Origin: JAIRTY01 sp050257395
GTDB lineage: Bacteria; Actinomycetota; Actinomycetes; Streptosporangiales; Streptosporangiaceae
Reading direction: 5' to 3'
DNA length: 61,327 nucleotides
Assembly: GCA_050257395.1 (NCBI GenBank)
Contig: JBLMWU010000006.1
Coordinates: 1 to 61,327, forward strand
How positions within the stretch are numbered: the stretch's first letter is position 1; the number at the start of each line of letters is the position of its first letter. The position numbers and the translations under genes were made by a program. Positions 34,939 to 44,264 of the stretch are shown here, piece after piece. Below the pieces are notes generated by a model, which saw nothing but the letters and a program-made list of their open reading frames with translations, was not told where the DNA came from and did no database searches.

Positions 34939-36198
34939 TCACACCACCGCGGGCACGGCGTCCGGCTCCGCGTCCGCCTCCTCCGCGTCCGCCTCCTCCG
35001 CCGCGTCCGGCACCTCCAGGCTGCCCCGGGCGGCCAGGCAGCGCTCGTAGGCGTAGGCCGTCTCCTGGCCGATCCGCTCCCAGGAGTACCGGGCACGGGC
35101 CCGGTCGGCGGCTGCGATGCCGAACGCCTCCAGCTGCAGCGGGCTGCCCAGCAGCCCGCGCACCCGGCGCGCCAGCACCGACGGCTGGCCGGGCGGCAGC
35201 AGCATCCCGGTGGTCCCGTCGATCACCGCGTCGTTGTGCACGCCCACCGCGGAGGCCACCACCGGTGTGCCGCAGGCCATCGCCTGCAGCGCCACCGTGC
35301 CGAACGGCTCGTCCCAGGCGGCGCTCACCAGGATGTCCGCCGAGCGCAGCAGGGCGGGCAGGTCCTTGGGGCTGACCCGGCCGATGAAGCTGACCCGGTC
35401 GGCCACGCCCAGCTCGCGGGCCAGGCCCGTCAGGTGCTGGCAGACCTTGTCCTGGCGGAGTTTGGCCCGGGCGGGACCGCCCGCGATCACCAGCTCCGCG
35501 TTCGGCACCTCGGCCAGCGAGCGGACGACCATGTCCAGGCCCTGCTCGTCGGTCAGCGGGCCGACCGTCAGCAGGCGCGGCTTGCCGTTCCGCTTGGCCA
35601 CCGGGCCTTCCGGGAGGAACTCACCGGTGTCCACCCCGGAGGGCACCACCCTGATCGCGGCCCGGGGCACGCCCAGGCTGGCCAGTTCCCGCGCCTCCGC
35701 CGACGAGCCCGCCAGCACGCCGCTGACGTTCCGCGCCAGGCAGGCCTTGACCCGAAGCTGGGCCAGGTCGTGCGGCTTGCGGGCGCAGCGGCGGCGGGAC
35801 TTGAGGTCGAGCACGTGGAAGGTCTGCACGACCGGGATGTCGAGGTCCCTGGCGCCGGCCACGGCCGCGAGGCCGCTCAGCCAGAAGTGCGCGTGCGCCA
35901 GGTCGGGCCGGTTGCGGCGCCAGCGCTGCGCCAGGTGGTCGCCGAAGGCGCGGATGTGCGGTGTCAGCTCGTCCGCCGACAGCCGGGCCGCGGGGCCGGC
36001 GGGCACGTGCTCCACCGTCACCCGGGCGCCCAGCTTCACGGTGCGGGGCTGCGACGGGGCATCTTTGCGGCTGTAGACAGTGACCTGGTGTCCGAGCCCC
36101 GCCAGTGCCTTTGCCAGCGAGGTGACGCGCGGCCCACTGTCCGCAATGGGCGATGAGCCTGGCAGCGTGACATGGGGTGCCACAAGGGCGATCCTCAT
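34939..36198 (-). CDS. Family 4 glycosyltransferase
   Basis: The 419-residue GT-B enzyme starts at ATG 36198, seven bases after GGAGGGAGG; GTG 36201 is possible. The N-terminal domain has ADSGPRVTSLAKALAGLGH and DLAHAHFWLSGL. The GT4 C-terminal domain has VPSGVDTGEFLP, LLTVGPL, VIAGGP, DRVSFIGRVSPKDLPALL and the EX7E motif region AWDEPFGTVALQAMACGTPVV. Substrates may be GDP-mannose or UDP-sugars; members build lipoglycans and exopolysaccharides. The C-terminus ends in an acidic repeat of EEADAE. It stands alone. Confidence 0.9.
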   Translation of the reverse strand: MRIALVAPHVTLPGSSPIADSGPRVTSLAKALAGLGHQVTVYSRKDAPSQPRTVKLGARVTVEHVPAGPAARLSADELTPHIRAFGDHLAQRWRRNRPDLAHAHFWLSGLAAVAGARDLDIPVVQTFHVLDLKSRRRCARKPHDLAQLRVKACLARNVSGVLAGSSAEARELASLGVPRAAIRVVPSGVDTGEFLPEGPVAKRNGKPRLLTVGPLTDEQGLDMVVRSLAEVPNAELVIAGGPARAKLRQDKVCQHLTGLARELGVADRVSFIGRVSPKDLPALLRSADILVSAAWDEPFGTVALQAMACGTPVVASAVGVHNDAVIDGTTGMLLPPGQPSVLARRVRGLLGSPLQLEAFGIAAADRARARYSWERIGQETAYAYERCLAARGSLEVPDAAEEADAEEADAEPDAVPAVV

Positions 36199-36506
36199 CA
36201 CGGAGCCTCCCTCCGAGAGTGCCGTACAGGGGGGAACGGCGTGATCCCGGATGAGGTGCGAGAGGAAGAAGATGTCAGCCTGCTGAAAAGCGGCTCACGC
36301 AGCACACCTCACGGATCACGACAGCGTCCCGAGGGTGTGCCTGCGTCGTAGACACGCTGAATACTTTACCGCACTTGCGGTAGCTGCGCACATCGGGACG
36401 TCCGGAAGGAGGCCGCGCGCGGTGAGCAGGCACCCTGGCGGGCTGGCGTGCACCTCGCCCAGCTGCTGGCCGAGCAGGCCGGGCTCGGCGACGGCCAGGC
36501 GGCCGG
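36199..36506. other. 308-base intergenic stretch upstream of the GT4 gene
   Basis: No convincing gene was found. It carries the GT4 ribosome site and presumably its promoter, and one good inverted repeat at 36367-36382. A start-less open frame from 36361 to 36510 on the plus strand was examined and not accepted. Confidence 0.5.
36367..36382. promoter_or_regulatory. Operator-like palindrome upstream of the GT4 gene
   Basis: TACCGCA-CT-TGCGGTA, perfect 7-base arms with a 2-base spacer, in non-coding sequence about 170 bases upstream of the glycosyltransferase start. The size and symmetry suit a dimeric regulator; none is adjacent. Confidence 0.45.
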
Positions 36507-37478
36507 CTAGTGATCCAGCCGCATGTGCAGCCGGATGGTGCTGCCAGCCGGGCCGGTCCGCAGCTCCACCAGGTCGCACACCTGGTGGACGAGCCACAGC
36601 CCGTGTCCCCGGCCGTCCTCGAGCGGCTGCTGCCGGCCGGCCAGCGGGTCGGCGATCCAGCCCCGGTCGGCGACCTCGCACAGCAGCTCGCCCGGCGCCT
36701 GCCAGCAGCGCAGCACACCGCCGGCCGCGGTGTGACTGAGGGTGTTGGCGGCCAGCTCGCTGACGGCCAGCACCAGATCGGCCGCGCGGTCCGGCGACAG
36801 CCCGGCGCCGGCCGCCTGAGCCGTGGCCAGCGCCCGCACCGGGCGCAGATCGGCACGGTAGGAGAGCGAGGCGGCGCCGGGCGGCGGCGCCGGCAGCGGC
36901 TCATCACAGCCGGGTGGCAGCGTGCCCGGCCCCAGGTAGGCAGCGCTCGGCCAGGTCCCCTCCGGGGTCATCAGCTCCGGGTGGGTGTGCTCGGCGTCCG
37001 CCAGCGCGCCGGTGGGCAGGCCGGCCCGGTCGTAGGGGCACAGGATGCTGACCGGCTGGCCCGCGAACGCCAGGTTGACCAGGGCCTCGTGCCGGGCCGA
37101 TTCGGCCAGTTCCGGGCGGGACCGGTCAGGCCAGGCGGGCTCGCCCACGTAGCTGACCGGCTGACCCAGGTGCCGGGCGGCGAAGGCCCGGACGGCCGGG
37201 ATGATCCGGCCGGGGTTGCGGCCCAGCATGGCCATGTCGGCGAAGTGCGCCTGCCCGGCCGCGGGCCCCAGGGCCTCCCGCAGCGGGCCGGCCCGCGCCA
37301 TCGGCACCGCCACGAAGACGGCCTCCCGGCGGGCCAGGGAAGCCCGGATGAAGCCGCCGACCCCGGCCTGGTACTCGCCGGTGCTGCGGTAGAAGAACGC
37401 CAGGTGGCGGAAATCCCGCTGGCCAGCCAGGCCAGCCGGGCGCCCCGCCTGCCCGGCAGCCGGGAAGCGGTCATCCAC
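36507..37478 (-). CDS. MEDS-domain anti-sigma regulatory kinase (HATPase)
   Basis: The 323-residue protein starts at GTG 37478, six bases after AGGAGG. The N-terminal MEDS/DcmR-like sensory domain (about 20-185) has HLAFFYRSTGEYQAGVGGFI, a P-rich middle and LCPYDRAGLP. The C-terminal GHKL ATPase of the RsbW/serine-kinase type has LAVSELAANTLSHT (N box), CEVADRGWI (G1) and GRGHGLWLVHQVCD (G2). Such proteins phosphorylate STAS antagonists or bind sigma factors. It is divergent from a STAS gene with a 119-base gap, so the two are a likely kinase-antagonist pair in partner switching. Confidence 0.88.
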   Translation of the reverse strand: MDDRFPAAGQAGRPAGLAGQRDFRHLAFFYRSTGEYQAGVGGFIRASLARREAVFVAVPMARAGPLREALGPAAGQAHFADMAMLGRNPGRIIPAVRAFAARHLGQPVSYVGEPAWPDRSRPELAESARHEALVNLAFAGQPVSILCPYDRAGLPTGALADAEHTHPELMTPEGTWPSAAYLGPGTLPPGCDEPLPAPPPGAASLSYRADLRPVRALATAQAAGAGLSPDRAADLVLAVSELAANTLSHTAAGGVLRCWQAPGELLCEVADRGWIADPLAGRQQPLEDGRGHGLWLVHQVCDLVELRTGPAGSTIRLHMRLDH

Positions 37479-37597
37479 ACCGCCCCTCCTGCCCGCTTCG
37501 CCGCATGTCATTCAGGCCGTCCCAAAACCCGCCGGCCGAAGTACCATGGGACGGCTTCAATCTTCCTGTGGCGGCGTCGGTCCGGCGGGGGTGATGG

Positions 37598-37963
37598 GTG
37601 GCTGCTCTGCGTCTGTCGTCGGCACAACAGGCCGGCTGCGTGGTCATCGAGGTCGAGGGCGATCTCGACATCGTGACCAGCCGGGAGTTCGACGACTACC
37701 TGACGAAGGCGCGGCGCGGGCAGCGTCACCTGATCATCGACCTGTCCGCCGTCAACTTCATGGACACCAGCTCGCTCGCGGTGATCGTGGGCCACTGGAA
37801 GAGGCTGACCGCCGACAACGGCTCGCTGGCCCTGGCGGGCGCCCGCTACCGGCACACCAAGACCCTGTGGATCACCGGCCTGGCGCACCGCCTGCCGCTC
37901 TTCGACACCGCCGGCGAGGCCGTCGCCGCGCTGCCGGCGGCCCCCAGCCCGCGCGCCGACTGA
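37598..37963 (+). CDS. STAS-domain anti-sigma factor antagonist
   Basis: The 121-residue protein starts at GTG 37598. The STAS fold shows VIEVEGDLDIVTSREF, LIIDLSAVNFMDTSSLAVIV with the phosphorylatable Ser/Thr in MDTSSL, then ALAGARYRHTKTLWITGL. Unphosphorylated antagonists of this kind release sigma factors from their anti-sigma kinase. SpoIIE phosphatases reactivate them, and one such gene converges on it five bases from its stop. The MEDS kinase is divergent. Confidence 0.92.
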   Translation: MAALRLSSAQQAGCVVIEVEGDLDIVTSREFDDYLTKARRGQRHLIIDLSAVNFMDTSSLAVIVGHWKRLTADNGSLALAGARYRHTKTLWITGLAHRLPLFDTAGEAVAALPAAPSPRAD

Positions 37964-37968
37964 CACGG

Positions 37969-40257
37969 TCAGCGCACCCGGACGGCGACCAGGCAGGCGT
38001 CGTCCCCGGTGTCGGACGCCGCGTTGCGCAGCAGGTGGTCCGCGTACTCGGCGATCGGGCCGACGGGCCGGCTGGCGTGGCGGAGCAGCGCCGCCTGCGC
38101 GTCGTCGATGGGCTCCTCCCGGCGCTCGATCAGGCCGTCGGTGAACAGCAGCAGCGCGTCATCGGGCCGCAGCGAGGTGGTCACCTCCTCGTAGTCGGCC
38201 TCCGGGTCGGCGCCGAGCAGCAGGCCCTGCCCGGCCGGCAGCTCGGTGGCCTTCCCGTCCCGCACCAGGACCGGCGGCAGGTGGCCGGCCAGCGCCCAGC
38301 GCAGCGTCCGGTCGGCCGGGTTGTACAGGCCGCACACGGCGGTGCCGATGATGCCGTCGGTCAGATGGCAGGCGACCTGGTTCAGCCAGCTCAGCAGGCT
38401 GGCGGGACCGGCGCCGGTGATCGCCAGCCCGCGCAGGCAGTTACGCAGCGCCACCATGCCGGTCACCGCGTCGATCCCGTGCCCGGCGATGTCCCCCACC
38501 ACCAGCAGCACCTGCCGGCTCGGCAGCAGCACGGTGTCGTACCAGTCGCCGCTCACCAGGTAGGCCGGGCCGGCCGGCCGGTACCGCGCGGCCACGTCCA
38601 GGCCTGCCGAGGCCACCGGCGCCGCCGACCGCGGCGTGATGGCCTGCTGCAGCCGCAGCGCCAGCCGGTGCTCCTCCTTGGCCCGCTCCTCGGTGCTGGC
38701 CAGGTGGTCACGGGTGGCGGTCAGGGCGACCTGGGTGTGGTAGTGGGCGGACACGTCCTGGAAGGCCCCGCGCACCGAGGCCAGCGAGCCCGCCGCGTCC
38801 GTGACCGGCTCGCCGAACACCCGCATCTGGCGCACGCTCTGGTCGTCGGCCCGCAGGATGCGGAAGGCGGCCGCGGTGGGCTTCTTTTCCCGCAGCAGCG
38901 TGTCCCGGAACTGCTCGACGTCGAACATGTCGTCGGCCAGCACCTGCCCGTGCAGTTCCGCCAGCGGCACCGGGCCGGCGTCCCGGTCCCGGCCGAACAG
39001 CGCGAAGGCCGATTCGGTCCAGCGGACCTCCCCGGTGAGCAGGTTCTCCTCCCAGCCGCCGATCCGGCCCAGCCGCTCGGCGTGCTGGAGCAGCGACGCC
39101 AGCCGCTCCGCCTCGCCGATCGGCCGCCAGGCGATCACCACGCCGTCGAACAGCGGCGCGATCCGGATGTCCATCACCGGCGCCATTCCGGCGTCGGTCA
39201 CCAGCGCGCTGATCCCGCCGGACAGATGCCGGGGCTCCCCGGTGGCCAGCACCTCGGCCGCCCGGTCGAAGAGGCCGCCGGCCAGTGCGGCGAGCGGATA
39301 CACCTCCAGCAGCGGCCGCCCGGCCAGGTCGGCCGCCTGCCGCCCGGCCGGGTCCCGGAAATCGGCGCTGACATGCCCGATCTGGAAGTCGGTCACCGTG
39401 CCGCCGGAGTCGCGCAGCGGGTAGGCGAACATGGCGGACTCGATCACGCCGTCCAGCAGCGCGTACAGCCACGAGGCCTGCCGGTCGGCGGGCCCGTCCC
39501 CGTCGCCGCCGGCGCTCAGCGCCCGCGCGCACAGGTCCGCCAGCCCGGCCAGCTGGCGCCGGAGCGAGGGCGCGAACTCCGGCAGCGGCTCGGGCCAGCA
39601 GGCCTCCATCACCCCGGCGGCCGCCCCGGGCACCCGCATCGGCAGCACCACCCGGGCCCCGCCGGGCCAGCAGCCGAGCAGCGGCACCGGATCCCGGCCG
39701 GGCGGCCCGGCGGCCCAGAACAGGTCCGTGCCGTCGCGCGCCACCCGCTGCGCCAGGCAGTCCATGGCGGGCGGGATGTGCCGCCAGCGGCCCGCCTCCC
39801 GCTCCCCCAGCCCGGCCTGCCCGGCGAGCTCCAGGCTGCCGTCCGGGCCGACCTGCCAGAGGGCGACCGCGACGGCCCCGGCCGGCGCGAGCGCCTGCTC
39901 CAGGGCGGCGGCGGCGACCGCGTCCCCGTCCGCCGCCGCGGCCACGGCGGCGGACGCCAGGCTGAGCCTGCGCCACCCCGCGTGCCCGTCTTCGGCCGGC
40001 TCGGGCGCTGACGGCAGCCGCTGCCCGGTGACCTCCGCCGCGAGCTCGGCCACCGGCAGCCCGGCCTGCCGGGCCAGCCGGGTGAGCTGGCCGGACGCCT
40101 CGATCGCCGAGCAGCCGAGCCGCTCCATCAGGATGCCCTGGGCGGTGTCGACGACCGATCGGGCCGCCGCCTGTGCCCGCATCCGGTCCAGCTCGCGCCG
40201 CTGCCGGGCGATCAGCGCGGTCAGCCGGGAGACATCAGCGGAGCTGACTGCTGTCAC
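37969..40257 (-). CDS. ANTAR-PAS-SpoIIE serine phosphatase
   Basis: The 762-residue protein starts at GTG 40257 behind GGAGAGG. Domains in order: ANTAR RNA-binding helices (about 1-75, VVDTAQGILMERLGCSAIEA), a GAF-like domain (about 95-255), two PAS domains (about 275-395 and 400-520; LGRIGGWEENLLTGEVRWTESA, split here as motif, marks the second), then a PP2C/SpoIIE phosphatase (about 550-760) with GDWYDTVLL, VGDIAGHGIDAV, LFTDGLIE and the final DDACLVAVRVR metal site. Such phosphatases dephosphorylate STAS antagonists. An N-terminal ANTAR with a phosphatase output suggests either RNA control or a dimerisation role. Confidence 0.88.
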   Translation of the reverse strand: MTAVSSADVSRLTALIARQRRELDRMRAQAAARSVVDTAQGILMERLGCSAIEASGQLTRLARQAGLPVAELAAEVTGQRLPSAPEPAEDGHAGWRRLSLASAAVAAAADGDAVAAAALEQALAPAGAVAVALWQVGPDGSLELAGQAGLGEREAGRWRHIPPAMDCLAQRVARDGTDLFWAAGPPGRDPVPLLGCWPGGARVVLPMRVPGAAAGVMEACWPEPLPEFAPSLRRQLAGLADLCARALSAGGDGDGPADRQASWLYALLDGVIESAMFAYPLRDSGGTVTDFQIGHVSADFRDPAGRQAADLAGRPLLEVYPLAALAGGLFDRAAEVLATGEPRHLSGGISALVTDAGMAPVMDIRIAPLFDGVVIAWRPIGEAERLASLLQHAERLGRIGGWEENLLTGEVRWTESAFALFGRDRDAGPVPLAELHGQVLADDMFDVEQFRDTLLREKKPTAAAFRILRADDQSVRQMRVFGEPVTDAAGSLASVRGAFQDVSAHYHTQVALTATRDHLASTEERAKEEHRLALRLQQAITPRSAAPVASAGLDVAARYRPAGPAYLVSGDWYDTVLLPSRQVLLVVGDIAGHGIDAVTGMVALRNCLRGLAITGAGPASLLSWLNQVACHLTDGIIGTAVCGLYNPADRTLRWALAGHLPPVLVRDGKATELPAGQGLLLGADPEADYEEVTTSLRPDDALLLFTDGLIERREEPIDDAQAALLRHASRPVGPIAEYADHLLRNAASDTGDDACLVAVRVR

Positions 40258-40429
40258 GGTGAAAATTGCCTCTCCACAGGGCCGGCACGGCCCTGGTCCG
40301 GAATACACGTTACCGGCCGGCCACCGCCCGCAACGTAAACGTGGGAGTATCAGTCTGTTGCGTAGAGTGGCCGAAGGCGCCGCCTAATCACCTGCCGCCC
40401 GGATATCTGGACGCCTGGAGGGACCCCCC

Positions 40430-43400
40430 ATGGCCAAGGCCGAGCAGCCCGGCCAGCAACTCGCCGAGCTGACCGACCCGCGACTGCACCAGCTCCTTGC
40501 TGGCCTGCGGGCCGTGCGCGGCGGCGACTTCGGCACCCGGCTGGACAAGGTCGGCGACCCGCTGGTGGACGAGATCGCCACCGTGTTCAACGAGATGGCC
40601 GACCAGCTGGCGCTGTTCACCTCCGAGGTCACCCGGGTGGCCCGGGAGGTCGGCACCGACGGCCGCCTCGGCGGCCAGGCCGAGGTGCCCGGGGTGGCGG
40701 GCACCTGGAAGGACCTGACCGACTCGGTGAACGCGATGGCCGGCAACCTGACCGGGCAGGTGCGGGACATCGCCCAGGTGGCCACCGCGGTCGCCAAGGG
40801 CGACCTGTCGCGGAAGATCACCGTTGACGTCAAGGGCGAGATGCTCGAGCTGAAAGAGACCCTCAACACGATGGTCGACCAGCTCTCCTCGTTCGCCGAC
40901 GAGGTCACCCGGGTGGCCCGGGAGGTGGGCACCGAGGGCCGCCTCGGCGGCCAGGCCGACGTCAAGGGCGTGTCCGGCACCTGGAAAGACCTGACCGACA
41001 ACGTCAACTCGATGGCGAACAACCTGACCGGCCAGGTCCGCAACATCGCCGAGGTGACAACGGCGGTGGCGCAGGGCGACCTGTCCAAGAAGATCGACGT
41101 GGACGCCCGCGGCGAGATCCTCGAGCTCAAGACCACCATCAACACCATGGTCGACCAGCTGTCGGCGTTCGCCGCCGAGGTCACCCGGGTGGCCCGGGAG
41201 GTCGGGCGGCAGGGGCGGCTGGGCGGGCAGGCCGAGGTCGAGGGCGTGTCCGGCACCTGGAAGCGGCTCACCGAGAACGTGAACGAGCTGGCCGGCAACC
41301 TGACCCGGCAGGTCCGGGCGATCGCCGAGGTGACCAGCGCCGTGGCCACCGGCGACCTGACCCGCTCCATCTCGGTCGAGGCCCAGGGCGAGGTCGCCGA
41401 GCTCAAGGACAACATCAACGCCATGGTCCAGTCGCTGCGCGAGAAGACCAAGGCGTACGAGGAGCAGGTCTGGCTGCAGGCGAGCCTGGCCCGCATCGCC
41501 GGCCTGGTGCAGGGGCACCGGGACCTGGCCACGGTGGCCGACCTGATCATGGACGAGCTGGTGCCGCTGATCGGCGCCCAGCACGGCACGTTCTTCCTCG
41601 CCGACGGCTCCGGCGGGGAACTGCAGCTGCACCTCATCGCCGGCTACGGGCTGCGGGCCGACAAGGACTCCACCCGCCAGTTCGAGTTCGGCCAGTCGCT
41701 GATCGGCCAGGTCGCCAAGACCAAGAAGCCGGTGCTGGTGACCGACGTCCCGGCCGACTACGTGAAGATCTCCTCGGGCCTCGGCGAGGCCAGCCCGGTC
41801 AGCCTGATCATCATGCCGATCGTGTTCGAGGGCCAGGTGCTCGGCGTCATCGAGGCCAGCTCGTTCACCCCGTTCACCAAGGTGCACCTGGACTTCCTCG
41901 AGCAGCTCATGGAGACCATCGGGGTCAACGTGAACGCCCTGATGGCGCACGCCCGCACCGACCAGCTGCTGGAGGAGTCCCGGCGGCTGGCCAGCGAGCT
42001 GCAGGCCCGGCAGGACGAGCTGCAGCGCTCCAACGCCGACCTGGAGGACAAGGCCGTCCAGCTCGCCCGGCAGAACCGCGACATCGAGATCAAGAACGAC
42101 GAGATCGAGCGGGCACGGCAGGAGCTGGAGGAGCGCGCCAAGCAGCTCGCCCTCGCCTCGCGCTACAAGTCGCAGTTCCTGGCGAACGTGTCCCACGAGC
42201 TGCGCACCCCGCTCAACAGCCTGCTGATCCTGGCCCGGCTGCTGGCCCAGAACCCGGCCGGCAACCTCACCCCCAAGCAGGTCGAGTACGCCAACGTCAT
42301 CCACTCCTCCGGCTCGGACCTGCTGCAGCTCATCAACGACATCCTCGACCTGTCCAAGGCCGAGGCGGGCCGGATGGAGGTCCACCCCGAGCAGGTCTCG
42401 CTCACCGGCCTGGCCGACGACCTGCGCACCGTGTTCGGCCCGCTGGCCGCCGACAAGAGCCTGGAGTTCGACATCCAGATCGCCGGCGACGTGCCGCCGG
42501 AGCTGTTCACCGACCGGCAGCGGCTCCGGCAGATCCTGGCGAACCTGCTCTCGAACGCCGTCAAGTTCACCCGGGCCGGCCGGGCCGGGCTGTCGGTGCG
42601 GATGGTGCCGGCCCGGCGGCGCGGCAAGGAGCCGCAGGTCGCCTTCGCCGTGACCGACACCGGCATCGGCATTTCCGCGGAGAACCTGGACACCATCTTC
42701 GGCGCCTTCCAGCAGGGCGACGGCACCACCAGCCGCAGCCACGGCGGGACCGGCCTGGGCCTGGCGATCTGCCGGGAGGTCGCCAGCCACCTGGGCGGCC
42801 GGATCACCGCCGAGAGCCAGCCCGGCAGCGGCAGCACGTTCACCCTGCTGCTGCCGATGGCCTACCGGCCCCCCGGCCCGGCGGGACCGGACGGCACCGG
42901 GCCGGTGGTGCCCGCCGCGGTGGAGGCCGTGCCGCCGGCCGCGGCATCCGGGCCGGTCACCGCGGCGGATCCAGCCCGCTGGCGGCGGAAGCGGCACGAA
43001 CCGCCGGTGGCCAGCCTGTCGCCGCCCAGCCCGGATCTGCCCGCAGCCGGGCCGCATCACGGCCTGCGCGGCCGGAAGGTGCTGATCATCGACGACGACG
43101 TGCGCAACGTCTTCGCCATCACCAGCATCCTGGAGCTGTACGGCCTGTCGGTCATCCACGCCCCCGACGGCCGCAAGGGCATCGACATCCTGATGGCCAG
43201 CGACGACATCGACCTGGTGCTGCTGGACGTGATGATGCCGGAGATGGACGGGTACGTCACCACGGCCGCGATCCGGCAGCTGCCCCGGTTCGCGGACCTG
43301 CCGGTCATCGCGGTCACCGCCCGGGCAATGCCTGAGGACCGGGTGAAGAGCCTCGCCAGCGGCGCCAGCGACTACGTCACCAAGCCGGTCGACACCGAAG

Positions 43401-43468
43401 AGCTCCTGACCTGCATGGAACGCTGCCTGGAGCAGTCGGTGACCGGCGGCCCGGGCGGCGGCCGCTAG
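40430..43468 (+). CDS. Soluble poly-HAMP hybrid histidine kinase with receiver
   Basis: The 1012-residue protein starts at ATG after GGAGGGACC. It has no membrane helix. The N-terminus is a chain of HAMP units (about 20-345) in near-identical 92-residue repeats (EVTRVAREVG, GTWKDLTD, VNAMAGNLTGQVR). Then come a GAF domain (about 355-500), a long coiled coil (505-575), HisKA with phospho-His near 588 (LANVSHELRTPLN), HATPase_c (DTGIGIS, GTGLGLAI) and a receiver (about 883-1000) with Asp in LVLLDVMMPEMDGY and KPVDTEEL. The layout matches fungal Nik1/group III osmosensor kinases and their actinobacterial relatives. It lies amid STAS/SpoIIE genes and probably controls them. Confidence 0.93.
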   Translation: MAKAEQPGQQLAELTDPRLHQLLAGLRAVRGGDFGTRLDKVGDPLVDEIATVFNEMADQLALFTSEVTRVAREVGTDGRLGGQAEVPGVAGTWKDLTDSVNAMAGNLTGQVRDIAQVATAVAKGDLSRKITVDVKGEMLELKETLNTMVDQLSSFADEVTRVAREVGTEGRLGGQADVKGVSGTWKDLTDNVNSMANNLTGQVRNIAEVTTAVAQGDLSKKIDVDARGEILELKTTINTMVDQLSAFAAEVTRVAREVGRQGRLGGQAEVEGVSGTWKRLTENVNELAGNLTRQVRAIAEVTSAVATGDLTRSISVEAQGEVAELKDNINAMVQSLREKTKAYEEQVWLQASLARIAGLVQGHRDLATVADLIMDELVPLIGAQHGTFFLADGSGGELQLHLIAGYGLRADKDSTRQFEFGQSLIGQVAKTKKPVLVTDVPADYVKISSGLGEASPVSLIIMPIVFEGQVLGVIEASSFTPFTKVHLDFLEQLMETIGVNVNALMAHARTDQLLEESRRLASELQARQDELQRSNADLEDKAVQLARQNRDIEIKNDEIERARQELEERAKQLALASRYKSQFLANVSHELRTPLNSLLILARLLAQNPAGNLTPKQVEYANVIHSSGSDLLQLINDILDLSKAEAGRMEVHPEQVSLTGLADDLRTVFGPLAADKSLEFDIQIAGDVPPELFTDRQRLRQILANLLSNAVKFTRAGRAGLSVRMVPARRRGKEPQVAFAVTDTGIGISAENLDTIFGAFQQGDGTTSRSHGGTGLGLAICREVASHLGGRITAESQPGSGSTFTLLLPMAYRPPGPAGPDGTGPVVPAAVEAVPPAAASGPVTAADPARWRRKRHEPPVASLSPPSPDLPAAGPHHGLRGRKVLIIDDDVRNVFAITSILELYGLSVIHAPDGRKGIDILMASDDIDLVLLDVMMPEMDGYVTTAAIRQLPRFADLPVIAVTARAMPEDRVKSLASGASDYVTKPVDTEELLTCMERCLEQSVTGGPGGGR
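40625..41460 (+). repeat. 276-bp internal repeats encoding HAMP units
   Basis: The same block beginning GAGGTCACCCGGGTGGCCCG recurs at 40625, 40901 and 41177, a strict period of 276 bases (92 codons). The DNA identity is high, so recombination could change the HAMP number. Confidence 0.85.
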
Positions 43469-43568
43469 CCCCGGCCGAAGGCCCGTCTCCCCGCACGGGA
43501 AAATATTGAGTAAGTTGTGAGTAACCCCGGCCGTCGCCGCGTGCCGACAACCACGAGGGGAGGTGGCC

Positions 43569-44264
43569 GTGGCCAATCCGGAACTGGCCCGTGAAGCAGC
43601 TGACCTGCTCAGCATCGCCGGCAAGTCCGGGGCACGGTCGCTGAACGAGCTGGTGGGGCTGGCGTCGCGGCAGGTCGTCACCTGTTCCGGGGCCGTCGCC
43701 GGGCTGTGGCGTGACGGCGAGCCGATCGACCTGGCCGCCAGCCACCCGCACATCGGCGCCCTGGTCGAGGTGGAGCTGCGCGCCCTGCGCGGCCCGGCCG
43801 TGGAGGCGCTGATCACCGGTGAGCCCGCGTACACGGCGGACACCCTGGCCGAGAAACGCTGGCCGGAGTACGCTCATGCGGCGCTGTGCCGCGGCGTCCG
43901 CTGCTCTGCCACGCTGATCCACCAGTCCGGCACGGTGGCGGTCACCCTGTCGCTGGTCGCCGCGCGGCCACGGGTGCTCGACGTGGACCGGCTGCCGCTC
44001 GCCGAGCTGCTGGTCGCGGCCGGCAGCGCGCTCATGGGCAACGTGTCGCAGTACGGTGAAGCCCGCCGGGCCGCGCTGCAGTTGCGGGACGCGGCGCGCT
44101 CGCGGGCCCTGGTTGACCAGGCGAAGGGAATCCTCATGCACGCACTTGGCTGCGACGCTGACGAGGCGCTGGCGAGGATGCGGCAGCTGTCGCAGGCGCG
44201 CAGCGTCAAGGTGACCGACGTCGCGAGCCGGATCATCGAGTCCGGGCAGGCCATCATTGGCTGA
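43569..44264 (+). CDS. GAF-ANTAR domain protein
   Basis: The 231-residue protein starts at GTG 43569; GTG 43563 directly abuts the ribosome site GAGGGGAGG and is less likely. The GAF domain (about 25-150) has SRQVVTCSGAVAGLWRDGE. The C-terminal ANTAR domain (about 165-225) has RSRALVDQAKGILMHALGC and DEALARMRQLSQARSVKV. ANTAR proteins bind paired hexaloop RNA hairpins and relieve transcription termination. The SpoIIE phosphatase gene follows with an 8-base overlap. AT-rich DNA (AAATATTGAGTAAGTTGTGA) 60 bases upstream is a likely promoter. Confidence 0.92.
   Translation: MANPELAREAADLLSIAGKSGARSLNELVGLASRQVVTCSGAVAGLWRDGEPIDLAASHPHIGALVEVELRALRGPAVEALITGEPAYTADTLAEKRWPEYAHAALCRGVRCSATLIHQSGTVAVTLSLVAARPRVLDVDRLPLAELLVAAGSALMGNVSQYGEARRAALQLRDAARSRALVDQAKGILMHALGCDADEALARMRQLSQARSVKVTDVASRIIESGQAIIG

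Noticed and set aside
36361..36510. Open plus-strand frame with CGSCAHRDVRKEAARGE and HLAQLLAEQAGLG
   Set aside because: It looks protein-like but has a stop immediately before and no ATG, GTG or TTG until near its end, with no ribosome site. It may be chance or a gene remnant; too weak to call.
40388..43843. 1151-codon open frame antisense to the poly-HAMP kinase
   Set aside because: Its repeats (HLPGHPGDLGG) are the reverse reading of the HAMP repeats. No independent coding signal.
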